Assembly (NCBI GenBank): GCA_014529385.2
Contig: CM043949.1
Span: forward strand, 107,921,477-107,985,476
Reading direction: 5' to 3'
DNA from: Adiantum capillus-veneris
Taxonomy: Eukaryota > Streptophyta > Polypodiopsida > Polypodiales > Pteridaceae
DNA: 64,000 nucleotides
Shown here: positions 1 to 9,926 of the stretch, piece after piece
Position numbering within the stretch: the first letter of the stretch is position 1
Layout of the letters: each line of letters begins with the position of its first letter
Notes under the pieces: model-generated
Seen by the model: only the letters and a program-made list of their open reading frames with translations
What the model was told of the DNA's origin: nothing
Databases searched by the model: none
Program-made: the position numbers and the translations under genes

Positions 1-251
1 GATTTACTCAAGATGGCACGTAGCCATTGCTTCTCCTCTCAGGTAGGGAGGAAAGCTTAAAGGAGAGACGAGTGCTGAAAAGCAGAACCTGTACTCGCAG
101 AAAGAGATGGACAAGAACTCTTGAACAGAAGATGAACCAAAGGACCACCAAAAGATAAATTTAGAGTTACTAAACAGTAGCCGAGTGCGGAAGAAAAGGA
201 AAGATGAAAGCAGAACTGATACCACATTGCATGGGGCCCGATCCAAATTAG

Positions 252-632
252 ATGAACGAAAGTATAAAACTTTGCCGCTCTTGGGGCAAAGAGAAAGATA
301 AAGAAGCCCTCATTTTCTTTGATAGAGGAGCCAAGGCCAACTTCTTTTCACTTGAATTCGCGCCTCGACTTGGAATTACGCCCGACAGGTTGAGGCCACA
401 GGCGGATGCAGTTCTAGCGGATGTTGCAATTACACCGATCATTGGCAAACTTCGTTTGCAATGTCAGGGGTGTTTAGGGCACGACGAATTCTATGTAATG
501 CCCTTGGGAGGTTGTGAAGTCCTCCTAGGAATCCCTTGGTACCACAAGAACAACGCCGTGGTTGACTATCGGGGTACGAAAGCGACTTTTGGCAAATGCA
601 GGGCAAGAGAGATTGTACTTGGTGAAATTTAG
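252..632 (+). pseudogene. Element A retropepsin (aspartic protease) remnant
   Basis: The reading frame shows the plant gypsy protease pattern: an active-site-like ALIFFDRGAKANF near the start, then IIGKLRLQCQG, then GCEVLLGIPWYHKNN. This enzyme normally cuts the Gag-Pol polyprotein. The catalytic triplet is D-R-G here instead of D-S/T-G; sister copies read D-G-G. The frame ends shortly after the domain and does not continue into the reverse transcriptase. It is almost certainly dead. Confidence 0.75.
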
Positions 633-884
633 TTTCTTTACTCGATTTTTCTTGAAAGAACTGAAAATGATTGAAGGTCGAATATGTTTGACCTTGAAAA
701 GAAACGACAAGATTTTTCTACAATAGAAGTTGACTATTCTCTGAAGACATATAAAGCGAGTTACTTCCTTTACGTCGTGAAGATCAAATGATTGATTCAT
801 GGTAGTACACCACCGAACCAGCCACCTTACAGCGTAAGCAGAGGCCAAGATAAAGAAACAATGAACCAGAACATATTTCCACAT

Positions 885-1375
885 TACAAGGATTGATGAT
901 ATACTTGACAGACTTCAGAATTCTACTTGCCGAATTGATATGAAGCGATTATCATCAGATCTGTAATTCTCCTGGAGATGTCTACAAGACAAGTTTCAGG
1001 ACAACTTTTTGGATTTTCAGAGAATACCGATCATTTGTGGGTTTTCCAGATACTGAGGAAGCATAAATTGCTTATACATTTGAAAAAGAGCGAGTTGTTC
1101 TTGCCTGAGATACATTTCTTGGGACACATTGTCCCAACAAAAAAAGTACAGATAGATTTGGCCAAAAATGACACTATCCGCGATTGGCCTGACTTGAAGA
1201 ATGTTCATGCAGTTAGAAGCTTCTTGGGCTTGTGTTCTTACTACCGGTGGTTCATTCAAAAATTTGCAGAGGTCACTTCCCCCTTTGCACATTGTGACAC
1301 AGAAAGGAGTCCCTTTCTCATGGGGACCCACAGAGGTGATTGCCTTTCAGACATTGAAAGAGAAATTGACTACTG
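885..1375 (+). pseudogene. Element A reverse transcriptase remnant lacking motifs B and C
   Basis: [10 protein letters not shown] and RIDMK (motif A region) are visible at about 890-945. GDVYKTSFRTTF-like sequence follows, then jumps straight to REYRSFVGF and on to FLPEIHFLGHIV and VRSFLGLCSYYRWF of the thumb. Compared with elements B and F, two blocks are missing: the one with LPFGL-type motif B and the one with the FFDD catalytic motif C. Element J lacks the same two blocks. No polymerase activity is possible. Confidence 0.75.
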
Positions 1376-1376
1376 A

Positions 1377-1755
1377 ACCAGTATCGACTTTGCCGGATTT
1401 GCAAAACTCATTCGAAGTGTATTGTGATGCTTGTGGTCGTAGTCTGGGTGAGGTCTTAATGCAAGAAGGCCATGTGATTGCCTATGAAAGCCGATTGTTT
1501 TCAAGGCCAGAATTGCCAGCACAGATTTATGAGAAAGAGCTATTGGCAGTGATCCATGCTCTTACTCAGTGGCGACATTACCTACTCGGAGCCGATTTCA
1601 CGGTCTTTACTGATCATCACAGTTTACGCTACTTCTTGTCACAGAAGCAGCTTTCGAAAAAGCACATGCGGTGGGCCAACATCTTGTCACAGTTTCACTT
1701 CCAGATTGTCCATGTTCAAAGACAGAAGAACTTGTTGGCATCTGCTTTGTCCTAA
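1377..1755 (+). pseudogene. Element A RNase H domain
   Basis: This is a gypsy-type RNase H with its acidic residues in place: the Asp of EVYCDACGRSLG, the Glu of IYEKELLAVIHALTQW and the Asp of VFTDHHSLRYFLSQKQLS. It ends in the tether ILSQFHFQIVHV. A TAA closes the frame at 1753-1755, just where DALSRKPL continues in element B. It would degrade the RNA strand during reverse transcription. Upstream it is joined by frameshift to the thumb of the RT remnant. Confidence 0.8.
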
Positions 1756-2088
1756 AAGCCGTTAGTCTTGGCTATTTCCGCGATTCATCATAGAAGCATC
1801 GAGGTAATGGTTGATCACTATACCACACATCCAGATTTTTCGGATGTATTCACTCGAATACAGAATGGGGAGGTAGTAGCGGGATATTCCGTATGGGATG
1901 GGATGGCTACTTGATGAAGAAAACGATGTTGTGCGTTACACAGCCGTTGAGAGAAAAGGTTCTCACTGAAGGAAATTGTCCACCTTTTACGGGTCACCGC
2001 AGCATTGACACCACCTTGAAACGTGTGGAGTGTTACTTCTTTTGGCCAGACTCAAGAAGGATGTGGACGACTTTGTACGCAGTTGCTT
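1756..2088 (+). pseudogene. Element A integrase zinc-binding (H2C2) region, split by element B
   Basis: The frames continue with LVLAISAIHHRS, then YLMKKTMLCVTQPLREKVL and CPPFTGHRSIDTTLKRVE, the histidine half of an integrase H2C2 zinc finger. The cysteine half follows at 8567 after element B. A small in-frame duplication (tgggatgggatgg near 1895) and frameshifts break it. This is the N-terminal domain of the integrase that joins cDNA to the host chromosome. Confidence 0.7.
2084..2088 (+). other. Target-site duplication of element B (TGCTT)
   Basis: TGCTT immediately precedes the first LTR of B here and recurs at 8567-8571 immediately after the last LTR. A 5-bp duplication is typical of Ty3/gypsy integrases. 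Removing 2089-8571 rejoins the integrase gene of A, as judged against the intact stretch near 23925. Confidence 0.9.
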
Positions 2089-2646
2089 TGTAACAGACTT
2101 GGACACTCCAAGTCAAAAATCAATCGCGACGACACCAAATAACCACTTCAAAACAATTCACATATCACAATAGATTTGCACTGGCCCGGCGGAGTTCTGT
2201 GCCTAGAGATATTGGCCCCAAAGACTAGAGCCCCTTTCGGTATTTCTTTTTATACAAATCAGTTCAAAGTACAAGAGAGTGGCTAGGGTTTCACTCTCAA
2301 ACTCTGCGTCCAGATGCTCTAAGAAGTGAGGCCCTCACCACTAATTTAAAGGTTACAAGGGATGCCGAAAAGCAGAGCCCCAAAAGCTTCAAATCAAAAG
2401 CAATTGCTCTCTCTCTCTCACAGAGAGTCAAAACTTGAAAGCAAAAGCATTCTCTCTCTCTTTCTCATTAAGTAGAGAAAAAGCGAAATTTGCGTCGCTC
2501 ATCATTTAAAAAATAAAATAAAATTATTTATTATTATTATTTTTTTTTAGCCTCCACGATTTCCGAAAATTAGGGTTTTTGGCAAAAATTAGGGTTTGCA
2601 GGAATTTTAGGGTTTTTGTTGTCCGCCACGTCATCACTTTGTGACA
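2089..2646 (-). repeat. 3' LTR of element B
   Basis: 558 bp, beginning TGTAACAG and ending GTGACA on the plus strand. It is nearly identical to 8014-8566 over its whole length. Inner features shared with the other LTRs here are the block around 2215-2250 (GGCCCCAAAGACT..GCCCCTTTCGGTATTTC) and a CT-rich stretch. A single TGACGTGGC box appears as gccacgtca at 2625-2633. An A/T-rich patch at 2508-2549 differs from the other LTR. Confidence 0.9.
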
Positions 2647-3290
2647 TACCCCCCTCTTGAAAGCATTGTAATCGACCGCGATTACGCCTGCAAAACCGAC
2701 AAAAGCCATAAACCGTCTTAGCAGACACTAACTGTTAGTACGTACGTACTAGGAACACACATCTAGCACATGTACAAAATCAACAGTCACATGACACGAC
2801 ATCACAAGACATCACATGACATTCAACATTCATTCGGATCTTAGACCATGATTTATCGGCAATGTAGCTAGCAATCACATCTAGGTCCAATCAGGACCTC
2901 AACGATGTCCGATTGACTAACCCCTATTGCAACCATGTCTATTCGAGATCAATCAGACCAAAATGCTACAGTCATTTCGTCTATCAGTTCCTACACTCAC
3001 AAGAAGTCAAGAACAAATCAGTATCATTATCAGGAATTCCATTTCATAAAGTCATCCAGCAGAATACTGTCAGCTCTCAGTATCCCTGAAGCTCAAAGAG
3101 ACATCAGTGACTTTAGTATCAAAATCAAGGCATCTGTTGACAAAGGAGCGGAGTGACTCCCCTCTTGTGCATCCCATTGCACTAGATCTCTGGCTAAGCT
3201 GAGTTTCTGGGTTCCGTTTGGAGTAGACTATACTAAACCAAAACATCAAGGTAAAGTTTCACAATCCGAGGAGTATCTGCTAGGTTCTCC
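2647..3290 (-). other. Element B 3' untranslated region with polypurine tract and pre-PPT hairpin
   Basis: Reading on the minus strand towards the LTR, the last bases are a polypurine tract (2647-2658, reading AAGAGGGGGGTA). Just before it lies a perfect 7-bp inverted repeat, GTAATCG-N4-CGATTAC, at 2668-2685. Further inside is a run of degenerate ACATCACAAG-like decamers (2785-2825). No open reading frame is seen. The PPT primes plus-strand DNA synthesis; the role of the hairpin is unknown. Confidence 0.75.
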
Positions 3291-5215
3291 TCCTCCATCC
3301 ACTTCGCATCAAATGCAGGAAAGTTCTTGAACTAAACCAAGAACCGCCTTCGGACTTTACCTTTCTTCGTATCGTTATGTGCCAAAATCTGTTCAGGAAC
3401 AAGGATCTCCTTGTTTTCTTCCACTTCGGGTTGCTCATCAAGCTCCCCATCATCGTGCACATCACCCTTAACAAGGTTCAAGAGACTCACATGCAATGCA
3501 TTATGAATCCTCCAAGTATCTGGCAGTTTCAATCGGAAGGAGACATCATTTATCTTGTTAGTGATCTGGAAAGGTCCGTAGTATCGCATACTAAGCTTTG
3601 GAAAAAGCCTCTCCTTTCCCTTTCTCTTTCGTAGGCGTGCCTTGTCAAAAGTAAGAGCACCCAATCATCCTCCTTCAATTTTAAGTCGCGACGATGGCGA
3701 TCCGCTGCCTTTTTCTGTCGTTCTTGAGACTCTTGCAAAGTCTCGCGAACCTTGGCAAAAGCCGTATCCAAATCTTGCGAATAGTCATCCGCTTCAAATA
3801 TCTAATCTTTTGTGCTCCGGAAGGATGGAACCTTTGCAGCACTTTCAACAATCTCAAATGGCGTCTTCCCCGTCGAAGAGTGTATCGTGTTATTGTAGGC
3901 AAATTCCACCAAAGGTAAGTTCTTTTCCCATTGAGTCTTCTGATCCGAGATACAAGACTTCAATAAATCTAAAATCATTGAATTGGCAATCTCAAATTGC
4001 CCGTCAGTCTGCAAGTGGAACGATGACGAGAACTGCAACTACGTGCCAATGTTCTCCCAAATTGCCTTCCAAAACAAACTCATAAATCTAGGGTCTCTGT
4101 CGGAGACAATCGTCTCAGACGTGCCATGTAATCGGAAAATCATCGTGATCATTCTGTGTTCTTGGGAGATCAAAAATGAAATCCATTGCAATACTTTCCC
4201 AGGGGTGGGTGGGTATGGGTAAAGGCTGCAACAATCCATGTGCCTTATGCCTGTCAAACTTGACCTTCTGGCATATCAAGCAACTGTGCACAAACTCTTC
4301 CACATCCTTTTTGAGTCTCGGCCCAGAGAAGTATCTCTCTACCCCCTTCATGGTGGTAGCAATGCCGTGGTGACCCGTAAAAGGTGGACAGTGGCATTCA
4401 GTCATAACCTTATCCCTCAACGGCTGTGTAACGCACAACATAGTCTTTTTCATCAAGTAGCCTCCCCGAAGGGAGTATCCTGCTACTGTCTCCCCATCTC
4501 GTATCCGTGTGAAAATATCTGCAAAATCTGTATCTGTAGCATACTGATCGACCATATCCTCGAAGCTCCTATGATGTATCGCGGAAACAGCCAGAACCAA
4601 CGGTTTCCGAGACAAAGCATCTGCCACCACATTCTTCTGTCCCTGCACATGGACAATCTGGAAGTGGAACTGTGACAAGATGTTCGCCCACCGCATCTGC
4701 TTTTCCGAAAGCTGCTTCTGTGACAAGAAGTAGCGCAAACTCTGATGGTCTGTAAAGACAGTAAAATCCGCTCCGAGTAGGTAATGCCGCCACTGAGTAA
4801 GAGCATGGATAACCATCAAAAGCTCTTTCTCATAAATCTGTGTTGTCATCTCCGGCCTAGAGAACAAACGGCTCTCGTACGCTATGACATGGCCTTCTTG
4901 CATCAAGACCGTACCCAAACTACGACCACAAGCATCACAATATACTTCAAATGACTTCTGCAAGTCCGGCAAAGTAAAAATAGGTCCCGTAGTCAATTTC
5001 TCTTTCAATGTCCGAAAGGCAGTCACCTTTGTGGGTCCCCACGAAAAAGGTACTCCTTTCTGTGTCAAGGTATGCAAAGGGGAAGCAACCTCTGCAAACT
5101 TTCGTATGAACCGCCTGTAGTACGAACACAGTCCCAAGAAGCTTCTAACTTCATGGACATTCCTCAAATCGGGCCAATCACGGATAGTCTCTATCTTGGC
5201 CGGGTCCATTTGCAC
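3291..5215 (-). pseudogene. Element B RNase H, integrase and chromodomain
   Basis: The 5215-4115 frame runs from the RT thumb (VRSFLGLCSYYRRFI) through RNase H (YCDACGRSLG, YEKELL, FTDHQSLRYF) and the H2C2 finger (HHGIATT, CLICQKVKFD) to the start of the integrase core ([12 protein letters not shown]). The core continues in other frames with SDRDPRF, HLQTDGQFEIANSM and LVEFAYNNT. A segment between the first and second catalytic Asp is deleted near 4115-4140. The C-terminus carries [12 protein letters not shown] and then a chromodomain-like block ([27 protein letters not shown]) at about 3300-3400. Chromodomains steer chromovirus integration towards modified chromatin. Confidence 0.82.
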
Positions 5216-5885
5216 TCCTGCTCTGCTGACACAATGTGTCGCAAAAAGTGTATCTCTGGTAGGAAAAATTCACTTTTCTTTGCATTAACCACTAACGTGT
5301 GATCTCGTAATGCCTGAAAGACTTGAAGCAGATGATCTCTGTGTTCTGCCTCATTCTTGGAGAAAACAATGATGTCATCAAAGAAAGTGCCAACAAATAG
5401 CCTGTACTCTCGAAAAATCCTGTCCATCATCCGGTTAAATGTCGCAAGAGTATTGGTTAATCCAAAAGGCATCACCAAAAGCTCAAATAACCCAAAAGTC
5501 GTCCGAAAAGCTATCTTGTAGACATCTCCTGGCGCTATCCTGATCTGATGATATCCACTCTTCAAGTCAATCCTGCTAAAGCACGAGGATCCCTGTAACC
5601 TGTCAAGTATATCATCGATCCTAGGAATCGGAAATCTGTTCTTGATGGTGATTTTGTTGAGAGCGCTATAATCGATGTACATTCTCCAAGATCCGTCTTT
5701 CTTCAAAACCAACAACACTCGAGAGCAATACGGTGAAGTACTAGGCTAGACAAGACCCTTTTCCAAGAGGTCCTTCACTGGGTTCATAATCTTTTCATTC
5801 TGTACTCGGCTCACACAGTAAGGTGGCCAATTCAGTGGCGTGCTTCCAGGTATCAGATCAATGGTTTGATCTTCAAGCCCTCTGA
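5191..5885 (-). pseudogene. Element B reverse transcriptase
   Basis: The fingers and palm are well preserved: [44 protein letters not shown] (motif A Asp), LLVMPFGLTNTLATF (motif B) and TFFDDIIVFSK (motif C, two catalytic Asp). The preceding N-terminal part ([27 protein letters not shown]) has an in-frame TAG near 5747. A frameshift near 5200 separates it from the thumb and RNase H. It copies genomic RNA into cDNA. Confidence 0.85.
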
Positions 5886-5989
5886 AAAGCAATCGGCATG
5901 AGTGTGGAGAAAAATCTTGGCGTTCTTTTGATCAGGTCAAAACATATTCAACCTTTATCCATCGTTTAGTTCTCTCCCAAAAGAATGAG

Positions 5990-6390
5990 TAAGAAACTGA
6001 AGTTCATCAAGTACAATCTCTAAGCCCTTCATTTATCAAAGTCGCTTTCTCGGCCCGGTAGTCAACCACGGCGTAGTTCTTGTGGTACCAAGGGATCCTG
6101 AGTAGAACGTCACTCGCGTGCCCTGAACACCCCTGTCATTGCAAAGGAAGTTTGCCAATGCTCGGTGTAATGGCAACATCCCATCCAGGTGCCAATCGAA
6201 CTACCTCCGCCTGTGGCGTCAGTCTGTTGGGCGTAATTTCCAAATCAAGCCGCCAATTCCAAGTGAAAAGAAGTTTGCATTGGCTACTTCAAAAGAGCTT
6301 CCTGATCCTTCACTTTGCCCAAAAAGCGGCAAAGTTTGTACTTTCATTCATTAGATTTAGTGCAGGTCCCACGCCATGTGGTACCAGTTC
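5990..6390 (-). pseudogene. Element B protease remnant
   Basis: Fragments of the same protease seen at 252-632 and 21803-22197 can be followed on the minus strand. They include NANFFSLGIG near 6255-6280, a CHYTEHWQTSF-like frame matching AITPIIGKLRL near 6160, and DPLVPQE matching IPWYHKNN near 6090. The frame changes several times and the active-site segment is not intact. It is identified only by comparison with the better copies. Confidence 0.6.
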
Positions 6391-6409
6391 TGTTTTTCTA
6401 TCTGCCACG

Positions 6410-7937
6410 TTCCTTAGCTACTCTCGAACTCTCAGGCCTGTCGTCGTCTTTATCATGCTGTTATTTCTGTGCCTTTTTAGGGCCCTTCGCGGAGATATGT
6501 CCATGTTCCCCGCATCCAAAGCACTTCCCCTCTCTGATGAAGGGAGCTCTCTCCTCGGGAGTAAGCTTGGGTCATGCATCCTTTTTCTCTGGGTTGCTCT
6601 TTTTCTTTCTACTTTCATTCCCAAAAGTCTGTTCGGCTCGTTGTGTCATGGCCTCATCTGTGGGGTAGGTCAGACTGCCAGAGCGAATAGCAAAGCCCCG
6701 CTTCGCATGACTCATCAACTCCTGAATAGAAGCTGACTTCTGTTCCAAGCAGTGATCTCGGATCTCTGTAGGTAGACCCAAGGTAAACCGCTCAATCTGT
6801 TCTCTAAATGAGAAGAGGCGGGTAGAAAAGAGCTCCAGAATCTTTCACAATAAGCATTGATTGTGTCTTTCTTGGTCATCCGAAGATGGTTCCAAGCAGC
6901 TCATATATCTCGTTCATATTCTTGCGTCAACCAAGAAGAAACAAAAAGCTTTTCAAATTTCAGCCATTTAACTGGCGCACTCCTGTTTAAAAGAAGCGCG
7001 GACCACCAAGTACGAGCATTCCCCTTAAGGTAAGAGGTAGCTCTCCGAATCTTGGAGTGCTCTGAATAGCGTCCTCCCGCGAAAGCGATGTCAAACTGCT
7101 GTATAAAAGACAAAGCCTTCGAAGCATCTGAGTATCCTGAAAAGTATCAAACTTGATCGAGTGGCCACCTTCCTTAAACTCTCGGACTTTCTTGCTTTCA
7201 TCTTCAAGAAAGTCATACTGGTTCGCTTTGTAAAAAAAATTATTCTTGTTCGCATAAAAGTTTCCATGATCAGAATCTGAGCTGTCTGTAGACAAGTCCT
7301 CAGTAGAACTGTCAGTCTCTGGGCGAGATGTAGCCTTCTTCTTGCCCTTTCCGAAGCTTTGTTTCTTGCTTCGCTTTTAACCTTTTCTGTCTTCTTCGCT
7401 CGAATCTAAAGAGCTAGAAGAACTATCAGAAAAAGAAGAAGAAGAAGAACTGGGTACTCCTTCAAATCGAACACGCTTCTTCTGTTTCTTTGCCTTGTCA
7501 AATGTCGACCGACGACCCAAATATCCCGGGAAGTCAGTGCCTTTCTTCTGCTTTTTGCCGTGCTTTTTGCTTTTATTTTGCACGTCGAAAAGCTGAGCAA
7601 TCCGTGCATCAACCACGTTGTCTAGTTCCTTCTCCGTATATTTCTTGGAGGCAGAAGGTTTCTTGAGAGCAGGTTTCGGGAGTGGTGTTGTGGTTCTTTG
7701 CCACTCCATCTGTACCTCTTCCAAAGAGGTCTGGTTCATATATTTTTCCATCTTCGGGTCCTTGGCAAAATTGAGCATCATCTTTGTTGCATCGCCAATC
7801 AATTGACGACGCTCCATCTCTCTTTGCTCCGCCTGAGTAGGCCGAGGCGGGCCATACTCTCTGTCTGAATCTTCGTTGTGATCCCAACCCGCATCTCGAG
7901 ATGCAGAGGGAGTCGACTGATCATTGCCTGAAGCCAT
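6410..7937 (-). pseudogene. Element B gag, with degenerate zinc knuckle
   Basis: The likely start is MASGNDQSTPSASRD at 7937, about 65 bp downstream of the primer site. An acidic, proline-poor N-terminus is followed by a basic/serine-rich linker. Next comes a retrotransposon Gag domain in two further frames (HSIKFDTFQD, FIQQFDIAFAGG, NARTWWSALLL, VSSWLTQEYERDI, about 6901-7160). The C-terminal region is EIRDHCLEQKSASIQELMSHA (6700-6780). A zinc knuckle, CFGCGEHGHISAKG, at about 6480-6530 lacks its last cysteine (Gly instead). Stops at 7377 and several frameshifts show it is dead. Gag forms the virus-like particle. Confidence 0.82.
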
Positions 7938-8000
7938 AGGTGCCGCGGAAAAAAATAAAATTTCGGGGATCGGATTTCCCGTAGAAGAGAAATCGCCCGT

Positions 8001-8013
8001 GCTCTGATATCAC
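8001..8013 (-). other. Primer-binding site of element B (initiator tRNA-Met)
   Basis: On the minus strand, directly after the 5' LTR, the sequence reads GTGATATCAGAGC. This is one base away from GTGGTATCAGAGC, which the F, E and J elements carry at the same place. TGGTATCAGAGC complements the 3' end of plant initiator tRNA-Met, the usual primer for minus-strand synthesis. Confidence 0.85.
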
Positions 8014-8566
8014 TATAACAGACTTGGACACTCCAAGTCAAAAATCAATCGCGACAGCACCAAATAACCACTTCAAAACAATTCACAGATCACAATAGAT
8101 TTGCACTGGCCCGGCGGAGTTCCGTGCCTAGAGATATTGGCCCCAAAGACTGGCGCCCCTTTCGGTATTTCTTTTTATATTAATCAGTTCAAAGTACAAG
8201 AGAGTGGCTAGGGTTTCACTCTCAGACTCTGCGTCCAGATGCTTTGAGAAGTGAGGCCCTCACCACTAATTTAAAGGTTACAAGGGATGCCCAAAAGCAG
8301 AGCCCCAAAAGCTTCAAATCAAAAGCAATTGCTCTCTCTCTCTCATAGAGAGTCAAAACTTGAAAGCAAAAGCATTCTCTCTGTTTTCTCATTATGTAGA
8401 GAAAAAGCGAAATTTGCGTCGCTCATCATTTTCAACCAAAAAAAAATAAAAAATTATTTTATTTTTTTAGCCTCCGCGATTTCCGACAATTAGGGTTTCT
8501 GGCAGAAATTAGGGTTTGCAGGAATATTAGGGTTTCTGCTGTCCGCCACGTCATCACTTTGTGACA
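8014..8566 (-). repeat. 5' LTR of element B
   Basis: 553 bp, pairs with 2089-2646. The outer end reads TGTCACAAAG on the minus strand; the inner end (8014, plus strand TATAACAG) has lost its TG/CA by one substitution. It would contain the promoter and R region. The visible differences from the 3' LTR are scattered substitutions plus small changes in the CT-rich and A/T-rich patches. Confidence 0.9.
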
Positions 8567-9118
8567 TGCTTGGTATGCCAAACGGTCAAGTTTGACAGGA
8601 ATAAAGCACAGGGATTGTTATAGCCTTTACCCATTCCCACCCGCCCGTGGGAAAGTATTGCAATGGATTTCATCTTTGATCTCCCGAAGACACAAAGTGG
8701 GCATGATGGCCTTTGGACAATCATCAACTGATTCAGTAAGCAAGCTCACTCCTCTGCAGTAAAGAAGACAGTTAAGCCCGATCCTTTGTCAAAACTGTTC
8801 AAATATATGGCATGTCTGAGTCCATTGTTTCGGACAAAGATCCCCGATCTACTAGTTGTTTTGAACGGTAATCTGGGAGAACATTGGCACATGGTTGCAA
8901 TTCTCGTCCTCGTTCCACCCGCAGACAGATGGGCAATTTAGAGATAGCCAATTCAATGGTTTTGAATTTGTTGAAGTCTTCTACTTTGGATCAAAAGACT
9001 ACATGGGAAAAGTATTTGCCCTTGGTGGAGTTTGCCTACAACGACACACGGGAAAGACGCCATTTGAAGTGTTCGAGGGTGCTAAGAAGCTTCTTCAATT
9101 TCTAAGCACCTGAGACAA
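8567..9118 (+). pseudogene. Element A integrase catalytic core
   Basis: Recognisable in shifting frames: [16 protein letters not shown]-like sequence matching [11 protein letters not shown], then VSDKDPRS-like sequence near 8828-8850. The clearest part is MQFSSSFHPQTDGQFRDSQ at 8895, then WEKYLPLVEFAYND. The D-D-E residues cannot all be read in one frame. The sequence stops matching after EVFEGAKK at about 9100, where the insert begins. Confidence 0.72.
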
Positions 9119-9926
9119 GATTCTTTTGAAGAAGATTTTTGAAACAAAGTCTAGTAGGCATGGAAGGCCATCTAGTTGTTTAATGGAGGAGAGGTCGTTC
9201 TCTTTTGACAACAATGACCAGATCAACAAGAAAACCAAGAAGTTCAAGGAAGGGAGTCAAGCCAAGACACCCATCGAGCCCTTGAGTTGAACAACAGTTT
9301 GACGTCGCCTTCTCTGGAGCGTGGTTCTCAGAACATTCCAGGGAGCGAAAGGCGGCATCTTACTTGAAAAGAACGATGAATATGCAAGAGATGTCATCAT
9401 GCCTTGGCATCGCTTGCAAACGACTGAGAAAGATACATTGGATGACTACTGCGAGAGATTTTGGGATACTTGTCGAAGATTCTTTTGAAAGACCAGATTG
9501 AGCGGTTTTGCTATGGTTTGCTAAAGAGATTCAAGACTATCTTTAAACCAGAAGTCTGACTCCATGGGACATGACTAAGCAACGATTTGGAATGCATGCC
9601 GGCTCATTGATTTATGCGACGGACAGGATAGTATCAAAAAGGCAAGAGTTTTCCAGTGAAGAGAAAGAATCAAGGGAACCGGATGATACATCATCACAGG
9701 ATTCTGGTGAATCAGAGGGTTCCGACAAACTAAGGAAACCATATGCAAGTTATTCAAAGGATTACAGAGAAAGAGGAATCAGATGATAGTGCCTCTTAGG
9801 GTTTCGATGATCGACTCTGACGTACCAATGGACAAGGAAGCGAAAGACGCTACCCGCAGGTCCCAGGGCACAAAGAAAGAAAGGAAAAAGGGAATCAACT
9901 GGTAGATCAAAACATTCCCTAGACCC
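9119..9926 (+). pseudogene. Displaced gag segment inside the integrase of element A
   Basis: This block matches gag, not integrase. It has SRHGRPSSCLMEE, KKTKKFKEGSQAK (compare KKAKEIKEGGHS), QQFDVAFSGAWFSEHS, LRKIHWMTTARDFG (compare LRMTKGDSLDAYCEKFWD) and MHAGSLIYATDRIV (compare IHSGNLTYPIDE). It carries many stops. AAGATTTTTGAA occurs at both edges (about 9131-9142 and 9930-9941), so the piece looks inserted through that short repeat. Beyond it the integrase C-terminus continues. Confidence 0.65.

Larger units (their letters stand above)
1..2088 (+). mobile_element. Element A, left half: Ty3/gypsy chromovirus, degenerate, 5' end outside window
   Basis: This stretch reads gag tail, protease, reverse transcriptase, RNase H and integrase zinc domain on the plus strand, the Ty3/gypsy order. 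It stops at 2088, where element B begins, and resumes at 8567. The 5-bp TGCTT at 2084-2088 is repeated at 8567-8571, which fixes the B insertion. The first 1.35 kb matches 62645-64000 (element J) almost base for base, so A and J are the same subfamily. Frameshifts and stops are frequent. The 5' LTR and most of gag lie left of the window or are deleted. Confidence 0.85.
2089..8566 (-). mobile_element. Element B: complete Ty3/gypsy chromovirus, minus strand
   Basis: This is a full-length LTR retrotransposon of about 6.5 kb. It has LTRs at both ends, a 5-bp TSD, a primer-binding site, gag, protease, RT, RNase H, integrase with a chromodomain, and a polypurine tract, all on the minus strand. It sits inside the integrase gene of element A, so it is younger than A. 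Each coding domain is recognisable but carries at least one stop or frameshift. The integrase core also has an internal deletion near 4115-4140, so this copy is not autonomous now. Confidence 0.92.

Noticed and set aside
5340-5375. FFDD instead of YxDD in the RT catalytic motif of B and F
   Set aside because: F-x-D-D is a common variant in plant Ty3/gypsy elements, and both catalytic Asp are present. It is not unusual.
2084-8571. Possibility that the minus-strand gypsy domains and plus-strand domains form one inverted element
   Set aside because: The clean TGCTT duplication, paired LTRs, primer site and purine tract show an independent element B inserted into A.
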